Made by a program: the position numbers and the translations under genes
Shown here: piece by piece, positions 36,221 to 44,483 of the stretch
How the letters are laid out: each line of letters starts with the position of its first letter
Numbering within the stretch: the stretch's first letter is position 1
DNA from: Rhodococcus coprophilus NBRC 100603
Lineage (GTDB): Bacteria; Actinomycetota; Actinomycetes; Mycobacteriales; Mycobacteriaceae
DNA: 64,000 nt
Reading direction: 5' to 3'
NCBI RefSeq assembly: GCF_001895045.1
Contig: NZ_BDAM01000010.1
Coordinates: 1-64,000, forward strand
Notes under the pieces: generated by a model
Seen by the model: the letters and a program-made list of their open reading frames with translations, nothing else
Databases searched by the model: none
Told to the model about the DNA's origin: nothing

Positions 36221-37668
36221 GACCCAGCCGAAGTGGGCACAGGGTCCACCGGTGTGGGGCTCACGGGTCGCTGCTTCGGAAGGAACACAGCAGCCAGCGT
36301 AGCCATGAACGTCGCGCCACCAGCGATCGCGAACATCGCGACGATGGCACCGTGCGCGGGGAAGGACCGTCCCGCCAGTTCGATGGTGAGCCCGGTCAGC
36401 AGCGCGGCGACCACCGCACTCATACCCGACGATCCGATCGTCCGGAGCAGACTGTTGAGGCCGTTGGCCGCGGCTGTCTCCGTCAGCGGGACCGCTCCCA
36501 TGATCAGCGCGGGCATCGTCGCGTAGGCCATGGCATTGCCGATGCTGACCAGGACGGCGCCGACGATGATCAGGGACACGGTGTCGTCGAACGCGATACG
36601 GAATGCGTAGGACGCCGTCATGACGAGAGTCGCGGCGACGAGGGTGGCACGCCCTCCCAACCGGGAGGCCATCCTCGCCGACAGCGGCGAGAAGATCAGC
36701 ATCGCAATACCTCCCGGCACCATGCACAGCCCAGCAGCTGCCGCACTGAGGCCGAATCCGAAGCCGGTGATCTCAGGGAGTTGCAACTGCTGAGTAGTCG
36801 AAAGCGTGTTCGCGTACGCCGCGAACCCGACGAACAACCCGGCGATGTTGGTCAGGAGCACGGGGCGGTACATGGATACACGAAGGTCGACCATCGGTGC
36901 GGGAACGCGCAATTCGTGCGGTACCCAGAGAGCGAGAACCGCAACGGCGGCGACGAGACTCGCGATGGTCTGCGGACTCGACCACCCCCAGGCCGGGCCC
37001 TTGGAGATTCCGAGCAGCAGTGCCGTCAGAGCCACGGACAGCAGGATCGCGCCGACGATGTCGAAACGGTTCCGCGTACCGGTGGCGGAGGCGGGGACGA
37101 CGAGAAGGATCCCGAGCAGCAGCAGGCAACCGCTCGCTCCCGACACCCAGAAGACCGACGCCCAGCCGAAACTGTCGTACAAAACGCCCGCCGCGGGCAG
37201 TCCCAGTGCGCCACCGATCCCCATCGTCGAGCTCGTCAATGCGACCGCGCCGGCCACCTTCTCACGCGGAAGCACATCGCGGAGCACAGCCATCGCCACC
37301 GGGATCAACGCGGACGAGAACCCCTGCAGGGCACGGCCGATGAGCACTGCGAGAAAGCTTCCGCCGAGCGCGGCGATCAGGGAGCCGACGACCATCATCG
37401 ACAGCGCCAGCACCATCATTCGCCGCTTGCCGTACATGTCCGCCAGTCGGGAGACGATGGGTGTGGCCACCGCTCCGGTCAGCAAGGTGATGGTGACCAG
37501 CCAAGTGGCGTCCCCGGCGGACACGTCGAGAAGCTCCGGGAAGTCCGGCAGCAACGGAATGACCAGCGTGGTCTGCAGTGCGGCAACGAGTCCCGCCAGG
37601 CTCAGCAGCGCCGTGATCGTGCCGCTCGACGCGGGCTTCCTGCGCGCCTCTGTCTCCACGCCGTGCAT
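36217..37668 (-). CDS. MFS drug/proton antiporter (DHA2 type, 14 helices)
   Basis: Transporter of about 483 residues with about 14 hydrophobic segments. Motif A-like RLADMYGKRRMMVL is near residue 68, and motif C-like GIGGALGLPAAGVLYDSFGWASVF near 150 marks a proton antiporter exporting hydrophobic drugs. The ATG at 37668 is 5 nt after AAGGAG; the earlier ATG lies inside the operator. A regulator gene overlaps its stop. Confidence 0.9.
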   Translation of the reverse strand: MHGVETEARRKPASSGTITALLSLAGLVAALQTTLVIPLLPDFPELLDVSAGDATWLVTITLLTGAVATPIVSRLADMYGKRRMMVLALSMMVVGSLIAALGGSFLAVLIGRALQGFSSALIPVAMAVLRDVLPREKVAGAVALTSSTMGIGGALGLPAAGVLYDSFGWASVFWVSGASGCLLLLGILLVVPASATGTRNRFDIVGAILLSVALTALLLGISKGPAWGWSSPQTIASLVAAVAVLALWVPHELRVPAPMVDLRVSMYRPVLLTNIAGLFVGFAAYANTLSTTQQLQLPEITGFGFGLSAAAAGLCMVPGGIAMLIFSPLSARMASRLGGRATLVAATLVMTASYAFRIAFDDTVSLIIVGAVLVSIGNAMAYATMPALIMGAVPLTETAAANGLNSLLRTIGSSGMSAVVAALLTGLTIELAGRSFPAHGAIVAMFAIAGGATFMATLAAVFLPKQRPVSPTPVDPVPTSAGS

Positions 37669-37680
37669 CCGTTCTCCTTC

Positions 37681-37725
37681 CACTGGGGTGAACATTGTTC
37701 ACCCCAGTGAGTGAACGATGTTCAC
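37681..37725 (-). promoter_or_regulatory. Twin TetR operators over the exporter promoter
   Basis: GTGAACATTGTTCAC (37688-37702) and GTGAACGATGTTCAC (37711-37725) are perfect inverted repeats around 3 nt, centres 23 bp apart. The first extends to a 13-bp arm (CACTGGGGTGAAC). TTGACA lies just upstream (37734-37739) on the minus strand as a -35 box, so a bound repressor would block the exporter promoter. Confidence 0.85.
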
Positions 37726-37811
37726 CCCCGAGTTGTCAACCGACGCGCGTGGACTCGGTGCGTGGCGGGCCGCCGGCCGCACCGCGAGGATTCGGTCTCC
37801 GGATGTGACGT

Positions 37812-38300
37812 TCAGGAAGTACGACGCGGCCGGCGATTCGCGAGATACTCCGCAGGCATACCGGCGCCGGGCCGGACCCCGACGTCGCCGGGGTCGATGG
37901 GACCGCACTCGTCGCAGACGATCTCCTGACGAACCTCCGCGCCGCACGTCTTGTGGCGGTAGAGAATCGGCGGCTCACCGGGGCTCGCCCACCGGTCTCC
38001 CCATTCCGTGAGCGCTACCAGTGCGGGAGCGAGATCGCGACCTTTGTCGGTCAGGACGTATTCGTACTGTTCCGGGCTCGCCGAGTACAGACGGCGTTCC
38101 ATCAGACCAGCGGCGAGGAGGGTGTCGAGCCGGGATTTGAGAACATTCGGCGCGATCCCGAGGTTGTGCTGATGATCGGTGAACCGCGTGACGCCCGCGA
38201 ACAACGCATCGCGAACTATGAGAAGGCTCCAGCGCTCACCGACGATTTCGAGGGCGCGAGCAATCGAACAGACCTGACTGTCGTATGTCCTGCCGAGCAT
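37812..38300 (-). CDS. HxlR family transcriptional regulator
   Basis: Winged-helix protein of 162 residues: CSIARALEIVGERWSLLIVRDALFAGVTRF (about 11-40) and NLGIAPNVLKSRLDTLLAAGLMERR form the HxlR DNA-binding core; Cys11 is the conserved redox or electrophile-sensing cysteine of the family. The C-terminus adds CGAEVRQEIVCDECG, a possible zinc ribbon. Leaderless start: TAGACT is 6 nt before the ATG. Divergent from an SRPBCC gene, a frequent target arrangement. Confidence 0.87.
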   Translation of the reverse strand: MLGRTYDSQVCSIARALEIVGERWSLLIVRDALFAGVTRFTDHQHNLGIAPNVLKSRLDTLLAAGLMERRLYSASPEQYEYVLTDKGRDLAPALVALTEWGDRWASPGEPPILYRHKTCGAEVRQEIVCDECGPIDPGDVGVRPGAGMPAEYLANRRPRRTS

Positions 38301-38306
38301 GCCGAA

Positions 38307-38312
38307 AGTCTA
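38307..38312 (-). promoter_or_regulatory. -10 box of leaderless hxlR-type gene
   Basis: TAGACT on the minus strand ends 6 nt before the ATG at 38300, with no ribosome site. Confidence 0.6.
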
Positions 38313-38344
38313 CTCAGGGGGATTGCATCATGATAATTCCGTGC

Positions 38345-38354
38345 GTAACGTTAC
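38345..38354. promoter_or_regulatory. Candidate HxlR operator
   Basis: GTAACGTTAC is a perfect 10-bp palindrome in the 123-bp divergent spacer, flanked by two TTGCATCA copies (38323 and 38356 regions). It is the best candidate site for the neighbouring regulator. Confidence 0.4.
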
Positions 38355-38423
38355 TTGCATCACGCAAGCTCACAGTTCGTCGGGCTTAAGCGCTCGACGC
38401 CGACGCAATCGGACGGAGCGATC

Positions 38424-38870
38424 ATGGACAACAACCTCACACTGACCTTCTCGGCTGACCGGACACCGGAGCAGATGTTCGCGGCAATCAACGACGTGCA
38501 GGGATGGTGGTCGGGAGAGATCGACGGTACGACCGATCGACTCGGCGCCGAATTCACCTATCGCGTGGCAGACATCCACTATTCCAAGTTCCGGATCACC
38601 GAATTGACCCCCTCGTCGAAAGTGACGTGGCTCGTTCTCGACAGCTACCTGTCCTTCGTGGACGACAAAGAGGAATGGACTGGAACCACCGTCGACTTCG
38701 ATCTCTCGGAGGAAAACGGCCGCACCCGGGTGCGATTCACCCACACGGGATTGGTCCCCGAGAGCGAGTGCTACGACGCGTGCGTCCGGGGATGGAGCGA
38801 GCACATCCTGGGAGGGTTGAAGAACCTGGTGACGGCGAGCACCGAACCCTCGCGCCCGACGACCCCCTGA
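38424..38870 (+). CDS. SRPBCC (AHSA1-like) protein
   Basis: Protein of 148 residues with the START/AHSA1 helix-grip fold: FSADRTPEQMFAAINDVQGWWSGEIDG at the front, TYRVADIHYSKFRITELTPSSKVTWLVLD in the middle, and the long C-terminal helix YDACVRGWSEHILGGLKNLV. Such proteins bind hydrophobic ligands. ATG at 38424 fits the fold start; the upstream in-frame codons lack a ribosome site. Probably controlled by the divergent HxlR-type gene. Confidence 0.82.
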   Translation: MDNNLTLTFSADRTPEQMFAAINDVQGWWSGEIDGTTDRLGAEFTYRVADIHYSKFRITELTPSSKVTWLVLDSYLSFVDDKEEWTGTTVDFDLSEENGRTRVRFTHTGLVPESECYDACVRGWSEHILGGLKNLVTASTEPSRPTTP

Positions 38871-39024
38871 ACCTCCTGGGCTTCTTCGCCTCCGCCGTGT
38901 CGCAAGCAGGCAACCGCATGCCCGTCGAGAGATCGAGCGGCTTCTTTGTGGCACAGGTCACATCAGAGGAGTAACAATGTAATCATAGAAAAACTGCACG
39001 TCGATGCGTCCTAGGAGGAGCATC

Positions 39025-39579
39025 ATGCGACATCCACACGCGCACGCACACGGATTCGGCCGCCCGGGCGGGTGGCAGCAAGCTGGAATACCCGATGGCG
39101 GTGACGCAGCCGAATGGTTCACCGGCCGACTCCCGGACGACTGGTTCACCGGGCCCCCTTCGGTCGAAGTGGACCGCGAGGAGATCGTCGTCGTGGGTGA
39201 ACTGCCCGCACCCGACGACACCTCGGTGGCCGCCCTCGAAGGCCGCATCTCCCGATTCAGGGAAAGCACCCGATCCGACCGGATGCACATCGCCGACGAA
39301 GCCGAAGCGAGGTACGGGCGCAAGGTCGCCTGGGGAGTCGAAATCGGCGACCGGCGCGTCCTGTTCACCCATCTCGCAGTCCCGGTCATGACCCGCCTGG
39401 CACAGCCTGAACGGAAGGTGCTCGACACCCTGGTCGACGCCGGCGTCGCCCGGTCCCGGGCCGACGCACTGAAGTGGACCGTCCGACTCGCCGGGCAGCA
39501 CTCCGAGGAGTGGCTCACCGAGTTGCGTGAGGCGATGAAGAAGGTCGACGATCTCCGATCCGAGGGTCCTCAGGTCTGA
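39025..39579 (+). CDS. His-rich protein with possible ribbon-helix-helix tail, unknown
   Basis: About 184 residues, unrecognised. The N-terminus is MRHPHAHAHGFG, a possible metal-binding stretch. The middle is acidic (EVDREEIVVVGELPAPDD). The C-terminal region LDTLVDAGVARSRADALKWTVRLAG resembles the helix pair of ribbon-helix-helix regulators, followed by an amphipathic helix EEWLTELREAMKKVDDLR. ATG with AGGAGGA 5 nt upstream, a very strong ribosome site. The 150-bp leader is unusually AT-rich around 38974-38996. Confidence 0.6.
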   Translation: MRHPHAHAHGFGRPGGWQQAGIPDGGDAAEWFTGRLPDDWFTGPPSVEVDREEIVVVGELPAPDDTSVAALEGRISRFRESTRSDRMHIADEAEARYGRKVAWGVEIGDRRVLFTHLAVPVMTRLAQPERKVLDTLVDAGVARSRADALKWTVRLAGQHSEEWLTELREAMKKVDDLRSEGPQV

Positions 39580-39736
39580 CGACCATGCACTACCCCACGC
39601 ACCGAGGCGACGATCGAGACGTGCGAATTCGCCACGGCCGTAAGCCGTCCATCGGCCGAGCCGAAACGAGCGCGATGACTTCCCGGTGGACGCCCGGTCA
39701 CAACTCCAGACCAGATCCACTCATCTCGGAGGCATC

Positions 39737-40441
39737 ATGACCCAGCAGACCTCGAGCGCCCTACCCCCGGTCGTCGACCGGCAGACCTGGCAGACCGCGC
39801 TGGACGACCTACGCAGACGCGAAAAGGCCGCCACCCGCGAACTCGACGCGATCGCCGCGCAGCGCCGCAGACTCCCGATGGTCGAGCTGCCCGACTACAC
39901 GCTGATCGGACCGGACGGACCGATCCGGCTGGCCGACGTGTTCGACGGACGCTCACAACTGATCGTCTACAACCACATGTGGTCCGACGGTGCGGAATGG
40001 CAGTGCGGTGGCTGCACGGGCCTCACGTCGCAGTGGACCCGGCTGGGAATCCTCGACAACTACGACGCCCGCTTCGTCGTCGTCACCAACGGGCCCATCG
40101 ACGAAGCTCTGGCATACAAGGCGAAGACCGGCAACACGATGGACTGGTACTCGTCGTCGGAGAGCTCGTTCGGAGCCGACGTCGACGCACCGCCCGGCGG
40201 TGGTTTCGCGGTCAATGTGTTCCTCCGCGACGGAGACACGGTCTACCGCACCTGGCACACCACCGGCCGCGGCACCGAACAGCTCACCTACACCTTCCCC
40301 TTGGTCGACATCCTGCCGTGGGGCCGCCAGGAGGAATGGCAGGATTCTCCCGAGGGCTGGCCGCAATCGCCCACGTACTCCGGGTGGCTCGACTCCCCCG
40401 ACATCGCACGGCTCTACGGCCCGAACGGCGACATCCGATGA
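39737..40441 (+). CDS. DUF899 thioredoxin-fold protein
   Basis: Protein of 234 residues of the DUF899 group, thioredoxin-like. An N-terminal helix DDLRRREKAATRELDAIAAQRRRLPMV is followed by a strand-rich domain with NHMWSDGAEWQCGGCTGL near 90, which carries a CxxC at the usual thioredoxin position, and VNVFLRDGDTVYRTWHTTGRG near 160. Probably a redox protein of unknown partner. ATG 5 nt after GGAGG. The 157-bp gap before it holds no gene. Confidence 0.85.
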   Translation: MTQQTSSALPPVVDRQTWQTALDDLRRREKAATRELDAIAAQRRRLPMVELPDYTLIGPDGPIRLADVFDGRSQLIVYNHMWSDGAEWQCGGCTGLTSQWTRLGILDNYDARFVVVTNGPIDEALAYKAKTGNTMDWYSSSESSFGADVDAPPGGGFAVNVFLRDGDTVYRTWHTTGRGTEQLTYTFPLVDILPWGRQEEWQDSPEGWPQSPTYSGWLDSPDIARLYGPNGDIR

Positions 40442-40458
40442 CATCCCGGTAGAGACGT

Positions 40459-40490
40459 GGGTGTCCGTCACTCCTGAACGACAGTCACCC
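40459..40490. terminator. Possible bidirectional terminator
   Basis: GGGTG and CACCC with inner GTC/GAC pairs form an imperfect hairpin between the convergent DUF899 and ABC ATPase genes. No U-tract. Confidence 0.3.
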
Positions 40491-41267
40491 CTGCCCGGCC
40501 GACTCCTGCTCACGGACACGGTGATACCGGATCACCGGGGTCCTACCGTCCTCGGCGACGGAGGCACGCACCCCGTACACCCGCTCGATCATGTCCGACG
40601 TCAACGCATCGACAGGTGACCCGTGCGCCACGATGCGCCCTCTCGAGAGCACGACCACCCGGTCGCAGAACATCGCGGCGAGGTTGAGGTCGTGCAGCGC
40701 CACGTAACTGGTCACCGGCAATGCCACAACCCGTTCCAGGATGTCGAGCTGATGCTGGATGTCGAGGTGGTTCGTCGGTTCGTCGAGCAGGAGTTCCTGC
40801 GGGTCCTGGGCGAGAGCCCGCGCGATCTGGGCGCGTTGACGTTCGCCACCCGACATGGCACGCCACATTCGGTCGGCATGCCCGGTCATACCGGTGACCG
40901 CAAGTGCCCGTCCGATCGCGGCGTCACCGCCCTCGTCGCGACCGAATACATCCGAGTGCGGCACGCGTCCGAGCCGCACGACGTCCCGCACTCGGATATC
41001 GACCTCGGTGTGCGAGTGCTGGCTCACCATCGCGACCCTCTTGGACAATGCACGACGGCCGAGCGTCCGGATGTCGGTGCCGTCGAGCGTCACCGCTCCC
41101 GAGTCGGGACCGTCGACGCCGGCGAGCAGACGCAACAACGACGACTTGCCGGAGCCGTTGGGGCCGAGCAGCCCGATCGTCTCGCCGGGCTGCGGGTCGA
41201 TCGTCACATCGTCGACGACGAGGTTGCCGCCGCGACTCCACCTCAGCGATGTTGCCGCCAGTGTCAC
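40485..41267 (-). CDS. Corrinoid/metal-chelate ABC importer ATPase
   Basis: ATPase of 260 residues, FecE/BtuD type. Walker A GPNGSGKSS near 34-42, MSGGERQRAQIARALAQDPQELLLDEPTNHLD near 135-166 and the switch His in VALHDLNLA. GTG at 41267, 13 nt after the permease stop. It powers the second importer of this type in the window. The unit starts with a cobalamin riboswitch, so a corrinoid or cobalt chelate is the likely cargo; see the binding protein for doubts. Confidence 0.84.
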   Translation of the reverse strand: MTLAATSLRWSRGGNLVVDDVTIDPQPGETIGLLGPNGSGKSSLLRLLAGVDGPDSGAVTLDGTDIRTLGRRALSKRVAMVSQHSHTEVDIRVRDVVRLGRVPHSDVFGRDEGGDAAIGRALAVTGMTGHADRMWRAMSGGERQRAQIARALAQDPQELLLDEPTNHLDIQHQLDILERVVALPVTSYVALHDLNLAAMFCDRVVVLSRGRIVAHGSPVDALTSDMIERVYGVRASVAEDGRTPVIRYHRVREQESAGQG

Positions 41268-41280
41268 TGTTTTCCCCTTG

Positions 41281-42333
41281 TCACTGCGTGCTCCTCATAC
41301 GGAAGAGGATCAGGGCGAAGGCAGGCACACCGATCAATGCGGTCACCACACCGACCGGTACCTCCTGCGGCGCGAAGACCGTGCGGGCCACCGCGTCGAC
41401 CCACACCATGAACACCGCGCCCACCACTGCCGCGACCGGCACGAGACGACTGTGTCTGGGGCCGATCAGGAATCGCGCGGCATGCGGAAGTACGAGACCC
41501 ACGAATCCGATGGCACCGGCCGCGCTGACCAGCACCGCGGTGATGAGTGCCGTCACCACCAGGAACATCAGACGGGTACGCCCCACCGCGATTCCGAGCG
41601 TCGCGGCCGTGGACGACCCGAAGGTGAAGGCGTCGAGTGCGGATGCCTTGAGCAGGCACACCGCGATGCCGAGCACACACACGGCACCGCAGAGGATCAC
41701 GTCACTCCAGGCTGCACCCGCGAGCGACCCGAGCAGCCAGAACAACACTCCACGGGTGCGTTCCGCGTCGGCCGACGAGATGACGATAAAAGAGGTAAGC
41801 GCCGAAAACAATTGCGTACCCGCAACACCGGCGAGCACGATGCGGGAGGTCCCGCCACCCGCACCTGTCGCGAGCAGCAACACCAGGCCGAACGACACCA
41901 GTGCGCCGAGAAATGCGCCACCCGACAACGAGATTGCGCCACCACCGATGCCGAGAACCGCGATCATCACCGCGCCGGTGGACGCACCGGACGAGATACC
42001 CAGCACGAAGGGGTCGGCGAGCGGGTTGCGGAGCAGGGACTGCATGATCACGCCGCACACGGCCAGGCCCGCCCCGCACACCGCCGCGAGCAACGTCCGC
42101 GGCAGCCGCAGCTCCCAGACGATGCCCTCACGAATCGCGCTCACCGTCGACCCGCTCAACCCCAGCTTGTCGAAGATCACCGAATATACTTCCGCAACAG
42201 AGAGATTCGCAGGACCGATGGTGACAGTGACGGCGATCGACAGGGCGAGTGCCACCATCCCCAGGGCGATCGCGCCGACGACCGGGACCCGGTCCCCCGT
42301 GACGGGCGACCGGGTCTTCGTCTCGACCACCAT
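41281..42333 (-). CDS. Corrinoid/metal-chelate ABC importer permease
   Basis: FecCD/BtuC-type permease of 350 residues with about ten helices: LRNPLADPFVLGISSGASTGAV near 105 and AGAIGFVGLVLPHAARFLIGP near 265 are the family signatures. The ATG at 42333 overlaps the binding-protein stop (TGATG); a more upstream ATG at 42351 would lie inside that gene. It is paralogous to btuC at 5902-6927. Confidence 0.86.
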   Translation of the reverse strand: MVVETKTRSPVTGDRVPVVGAIALGMVALALSIAVTVTIGPANLSVAEVYSVIFDKLGLSGSTVSAIREGIVWELRLPRTLLAAVCGAGLAVCGVIMQSLLRNPLADPFVLGISSGASTGAVMIAVLGIGGGAISLSGGAFLGALVSFGLVLLLATGAGGGTSRIVLAGVAGTQLFSALTSFIVISSADAERTRGVLFWLLGSLAGAAWSDVILCGAVCVLGIAVCLLKASALDAFTFGSSTAATLGIAVGRTRLMFLVVTALITAVLVSAAGAIGFVGLVLPHAARFLIGPRHSRLVPVAAVVGAVFMVWVDAVARTVFAPQEVPVGVVTALIGVPAFALILFRMRSTQ

Positions 42334-43415
42334 CAGCTGCCGATGTTCCATTCACGCACTGCAGCCGCGACCTTCTCGATCCCGTCGATGGTGCGGATGG
42401 ACGGGTTCATGTCCGCTCCGTTCACCACGATGTAGCGCTTGTTCTGCACAGCGGACAGTCGCTGCGTGACCGGATTCGACTCGAGGAAGGCGATCTTGCT
42501 GTCGAGGGCGTCACCGTCGATGCTGCGACGGCTCAGATCTCCCAGCACCAGCGCAGTCGGGTCCCGGTCCAGGACCGACTCCCAGCTCACCTGCGGCCAT
42601 TCGTTGGTGGTGTCGTCGAAGACGTTCTTCGCCCCGACGGAGTTCGTGATGATGCCCGACGAGCCACAGCAGCCGGCCACATAGGGGGTGTTGATATCAG
42701 CGAACCAGAACGCCAGCGACACATCCGACGCATCGATCTCGCCGGCGGCGTTCTCGTACCGCCGCTCGAGTTCCGCGACGAACTCCTCACCGCGATCGCG
42801 CACATCGAAAATGGCTGCAAGCTCGCGGATCTCCCTGTAGACCGAGTCCATCGTGAGCGGTTCGGTGCGGTTGCCGTCGGCGTTGACGCTCTCGTCGTTC
42901 TTGCCTACGCAGTCGGTGGGCGACAGGTACGACGGCACTCCGAGCCGGTCGAACTGATCCCGAGCGGCCACACCGCCCTCGCCGAGTGTGCCGCCGAACG
43001 ATGCCGATACGAAGTCTGGTTCGGTATCGAGGACCACTTCGAACGACGGTTTGTTGTCGGCGAGACGCGGAACCTTCGCATTGTCCGCCGCGAGGTTCTC
43101 GCGCACCGGGTCCGTCCACGTCGCGGTGCCGACCATCCGATCAGCGAGTCCGAGCGAGAGCAGGATCTCCGTGGAGCCCTGGTTCAGTGAGACGGCCCGT
43201 TGCGGGGGCGCATCGATCGTGACGGAATAGCCGCAATTGTCGATCGTCAGTGGGTAGTTCGTCGCAGACGACGAGACCTCGACGTCCTGTTCGGCGCCCG
43301 TCTCCGTTTCGCCGGTCGAGCAGCCTGCGACCGCGAGGGTCGCGACGACGAGTGCGATGCCTGTGCGCAGCACCGAGTTCCGCCCCTGCCGGGCGGTGAA
43401 TATCGAGTTGTTCAT
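42333..43415 (-). CDS. Corrinoid/metal-chelate ABC importer binding lipoprotein
   Basis: Binding protein of about 360 residues. Signal peptide with lipobox LAVAGC near residue 33. Mature part: IDNCGYSVTIDAPPQRAVSL, then EILLSLGLADRMVGTATW, SPTDC, and AGCCGSSGIITNSVG; the paired cysteines distinguish it from BtuF. Relatives with NCGY and conserved cysteines have been named F420-0 importers in some annotation systems, so the cargo is open. The riboswitch ahead favours a corrinoid. ATG at 43415 is 6 nt after GAGG; the earlier ATG has no spacing. Confidence 0.8.
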   Translation of the reverse strand: MNNSIFTARQGRNSVLRTGIALVVATLAVAGCSTGETETGAEQDVEVSSSATNYPLTIDNCGYSVTIDAPPQRAVSLNQGSTEILLSLGLADRMVGTATWTDPVRENLAADNAKVPRLADNKPSFEVVLDTEPDFVSASFGGTLGEGGVAARDQFDRLGVPSYLSPTDCVGKNDESVNADGNRTEPLTMDSVYREIRELAAIFDVRDRGEEFVAELERRYENAAGEIDASDVSLAFWFADINTPYVAGCCGSSGIITNSVGAKNVFDDTTNEWPQVSWESVLDRDPTALVLGDLSRRSIDGDALDSKIAFLESNPVTQRLSAVQNKRYIVVNGADMNPSIRTIDGIEKVAAAVREWNIGS

Positions 43416-43444
43416 GTCCATCCTCGTGGTGTCACTTCGGTCGG

Positions 43445-43582
43445 CGCAGGTGTCCTGGCTCCCGGATCGACGCTCTCCCCCGGCCTTCCAACCGTGATGG
43501 GTCGTGGCCATACGAGTGGGGGATCGCTCCTCGGTGACAGTTGCGGGACAGCCCCGGATTCGCACCGGTGTTCCCTACGTCG
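43445..43582 (-). ncRNA. Cobalamin riboswitch (second importer)
   Basis: The minus strand has ACACCGGTGCGAATCCGGGG, CTGTCCCGCAACTGT and, about 75 nt later, GGGAGCCAGGACACC, the conserved parts of the cobalamin riboswitch. It ends about 30 nt before the binding-protein start. Confidence 0.9.
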
Positions 43583-43588
43583 CATCGA

Positions 43589-43594
43589 AGCGTA
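43589..43594 (-). promoter_or_regulatory. -10 box of second importer operon
   Basis: TACGCT on the minus strand, identical to the hexamer ahead of the btuF riboswitch, placing the start site near 43582. Confidence 0.45.
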
Positions 43595-43697
43595 CAAGAC
43601 CTTCGCGAACAGAGACACAGCGGCGGTCCGGCAAAAGGGCACGCCGATCGGGAAAATGGTATTCACGGCCTGAATCGACCACCGACGTCACCCCCGC

Positions 43698-44483
43698 TCA
43701 GGAGGGACCGGCGGAGGCGCGGCGAAGAAGATATGTATCCATCACCCAGCCACGCGCGACCTTCGCCCGCGCCCGCGCCTTCTCGATCTGGGGAAGTACG
43801 TCGGGGAGGCGCCCGGCTACAAGTTCTTCGTCGGTCGTTCCCAGCTGTGCGCCCCACCAGATATCCCACACACCAGACAATTTCGAGCACGCGAGCTGTC
43901 CGTCGAGCATCACCACGATGTTCTCGGCGCCTCCGGCGACCTCCTCGAGAAGCCGCCGGCCCGTCGTGACGGTGATAGGGCCTCCGATCACGTTGAGCAC
44001 GATCCGGTGTCGGGCCGCGAGCATCTGCACGCTGCTGACTCCCGGGATGACGTCGTAATCGATGTCGAGTCGTCCGCGCATGCGAATACGTTCGACGACG
44101 CGAATAGTGCTGTCGTACAAGCTCGGATCTCCCCACACGAGGAGCCCGACGGTCTCGCCGTCGAGAACCTGTTCGAGGAGCGCGATCTCGTAGGCTTCGG
44201 CGCGGGCAGCGTGCCAGTCGCGCACCTCGGCGCCGTACACCTCGGGAGTCCGGTCGCGCGGCGGATCGGGCACCGCGATCACACGATAGTCCCCCGTGCT
44301 GTGACGGCGGCAGATCTCTTGCCTCACAGCGACGAGACCACCGGTACCGGCACGTCCGGCTTCGGCTTCCTTGTCGGCGACAAGGAACACGTCGACGCTG
44401 TTCAACGCGCGTACGGCGGTCACCGTCAGGTCGTCGGGCCCACCCGGGCCGATACCGATGAGCCGCAGCCGCCGGACGGTCAC
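43698..44483 (-). CDS. cobF: Precorrin-6A synthase (deacetylating)
   Basis: Methyltransferase of 261 residues of the tetrapyrrole methylase fold. It methylates precorrin-5 at C-1 and removes the acetyl group, an aerobic-pathway step. GIGPGGPDDLTVTAV near residue 9 and LVWGDPSLYDSTIRVV near 112 are the SAM and dimer motifs, and YDVIPGVSSVQMLAARHRI follows. The GTG at 44483 overlaps the cobN stop (GTGA), so it is translated with cobN under the same riboswitch. CobF is restricted to the oxygen-dependent route. Confidence 0.9.
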   Translation of the reverse strand: MTVRRLRLIGIGPGGPDDLTVTAVRALNSVDVFLVADKEAEAGRAGTGGLVAVRQEICRRHSTGDYRVIAVPDPPRDRTPEVYGAEVRDWHAARAEAYEIALLEQVLDGETVGLLVWGDPSLYDSTIRVVERIRMRGRLDIDYDVIPGVSSVQMLAARHRIVLNVIGGPITVTTGRRLLEEVAGGAENIVVMLDGQLACSKLSGVWDIWWGAQLGTTDEELVAGRLPDVLPQIEKARARAKVARGWVMDTYLLRRASAGPS

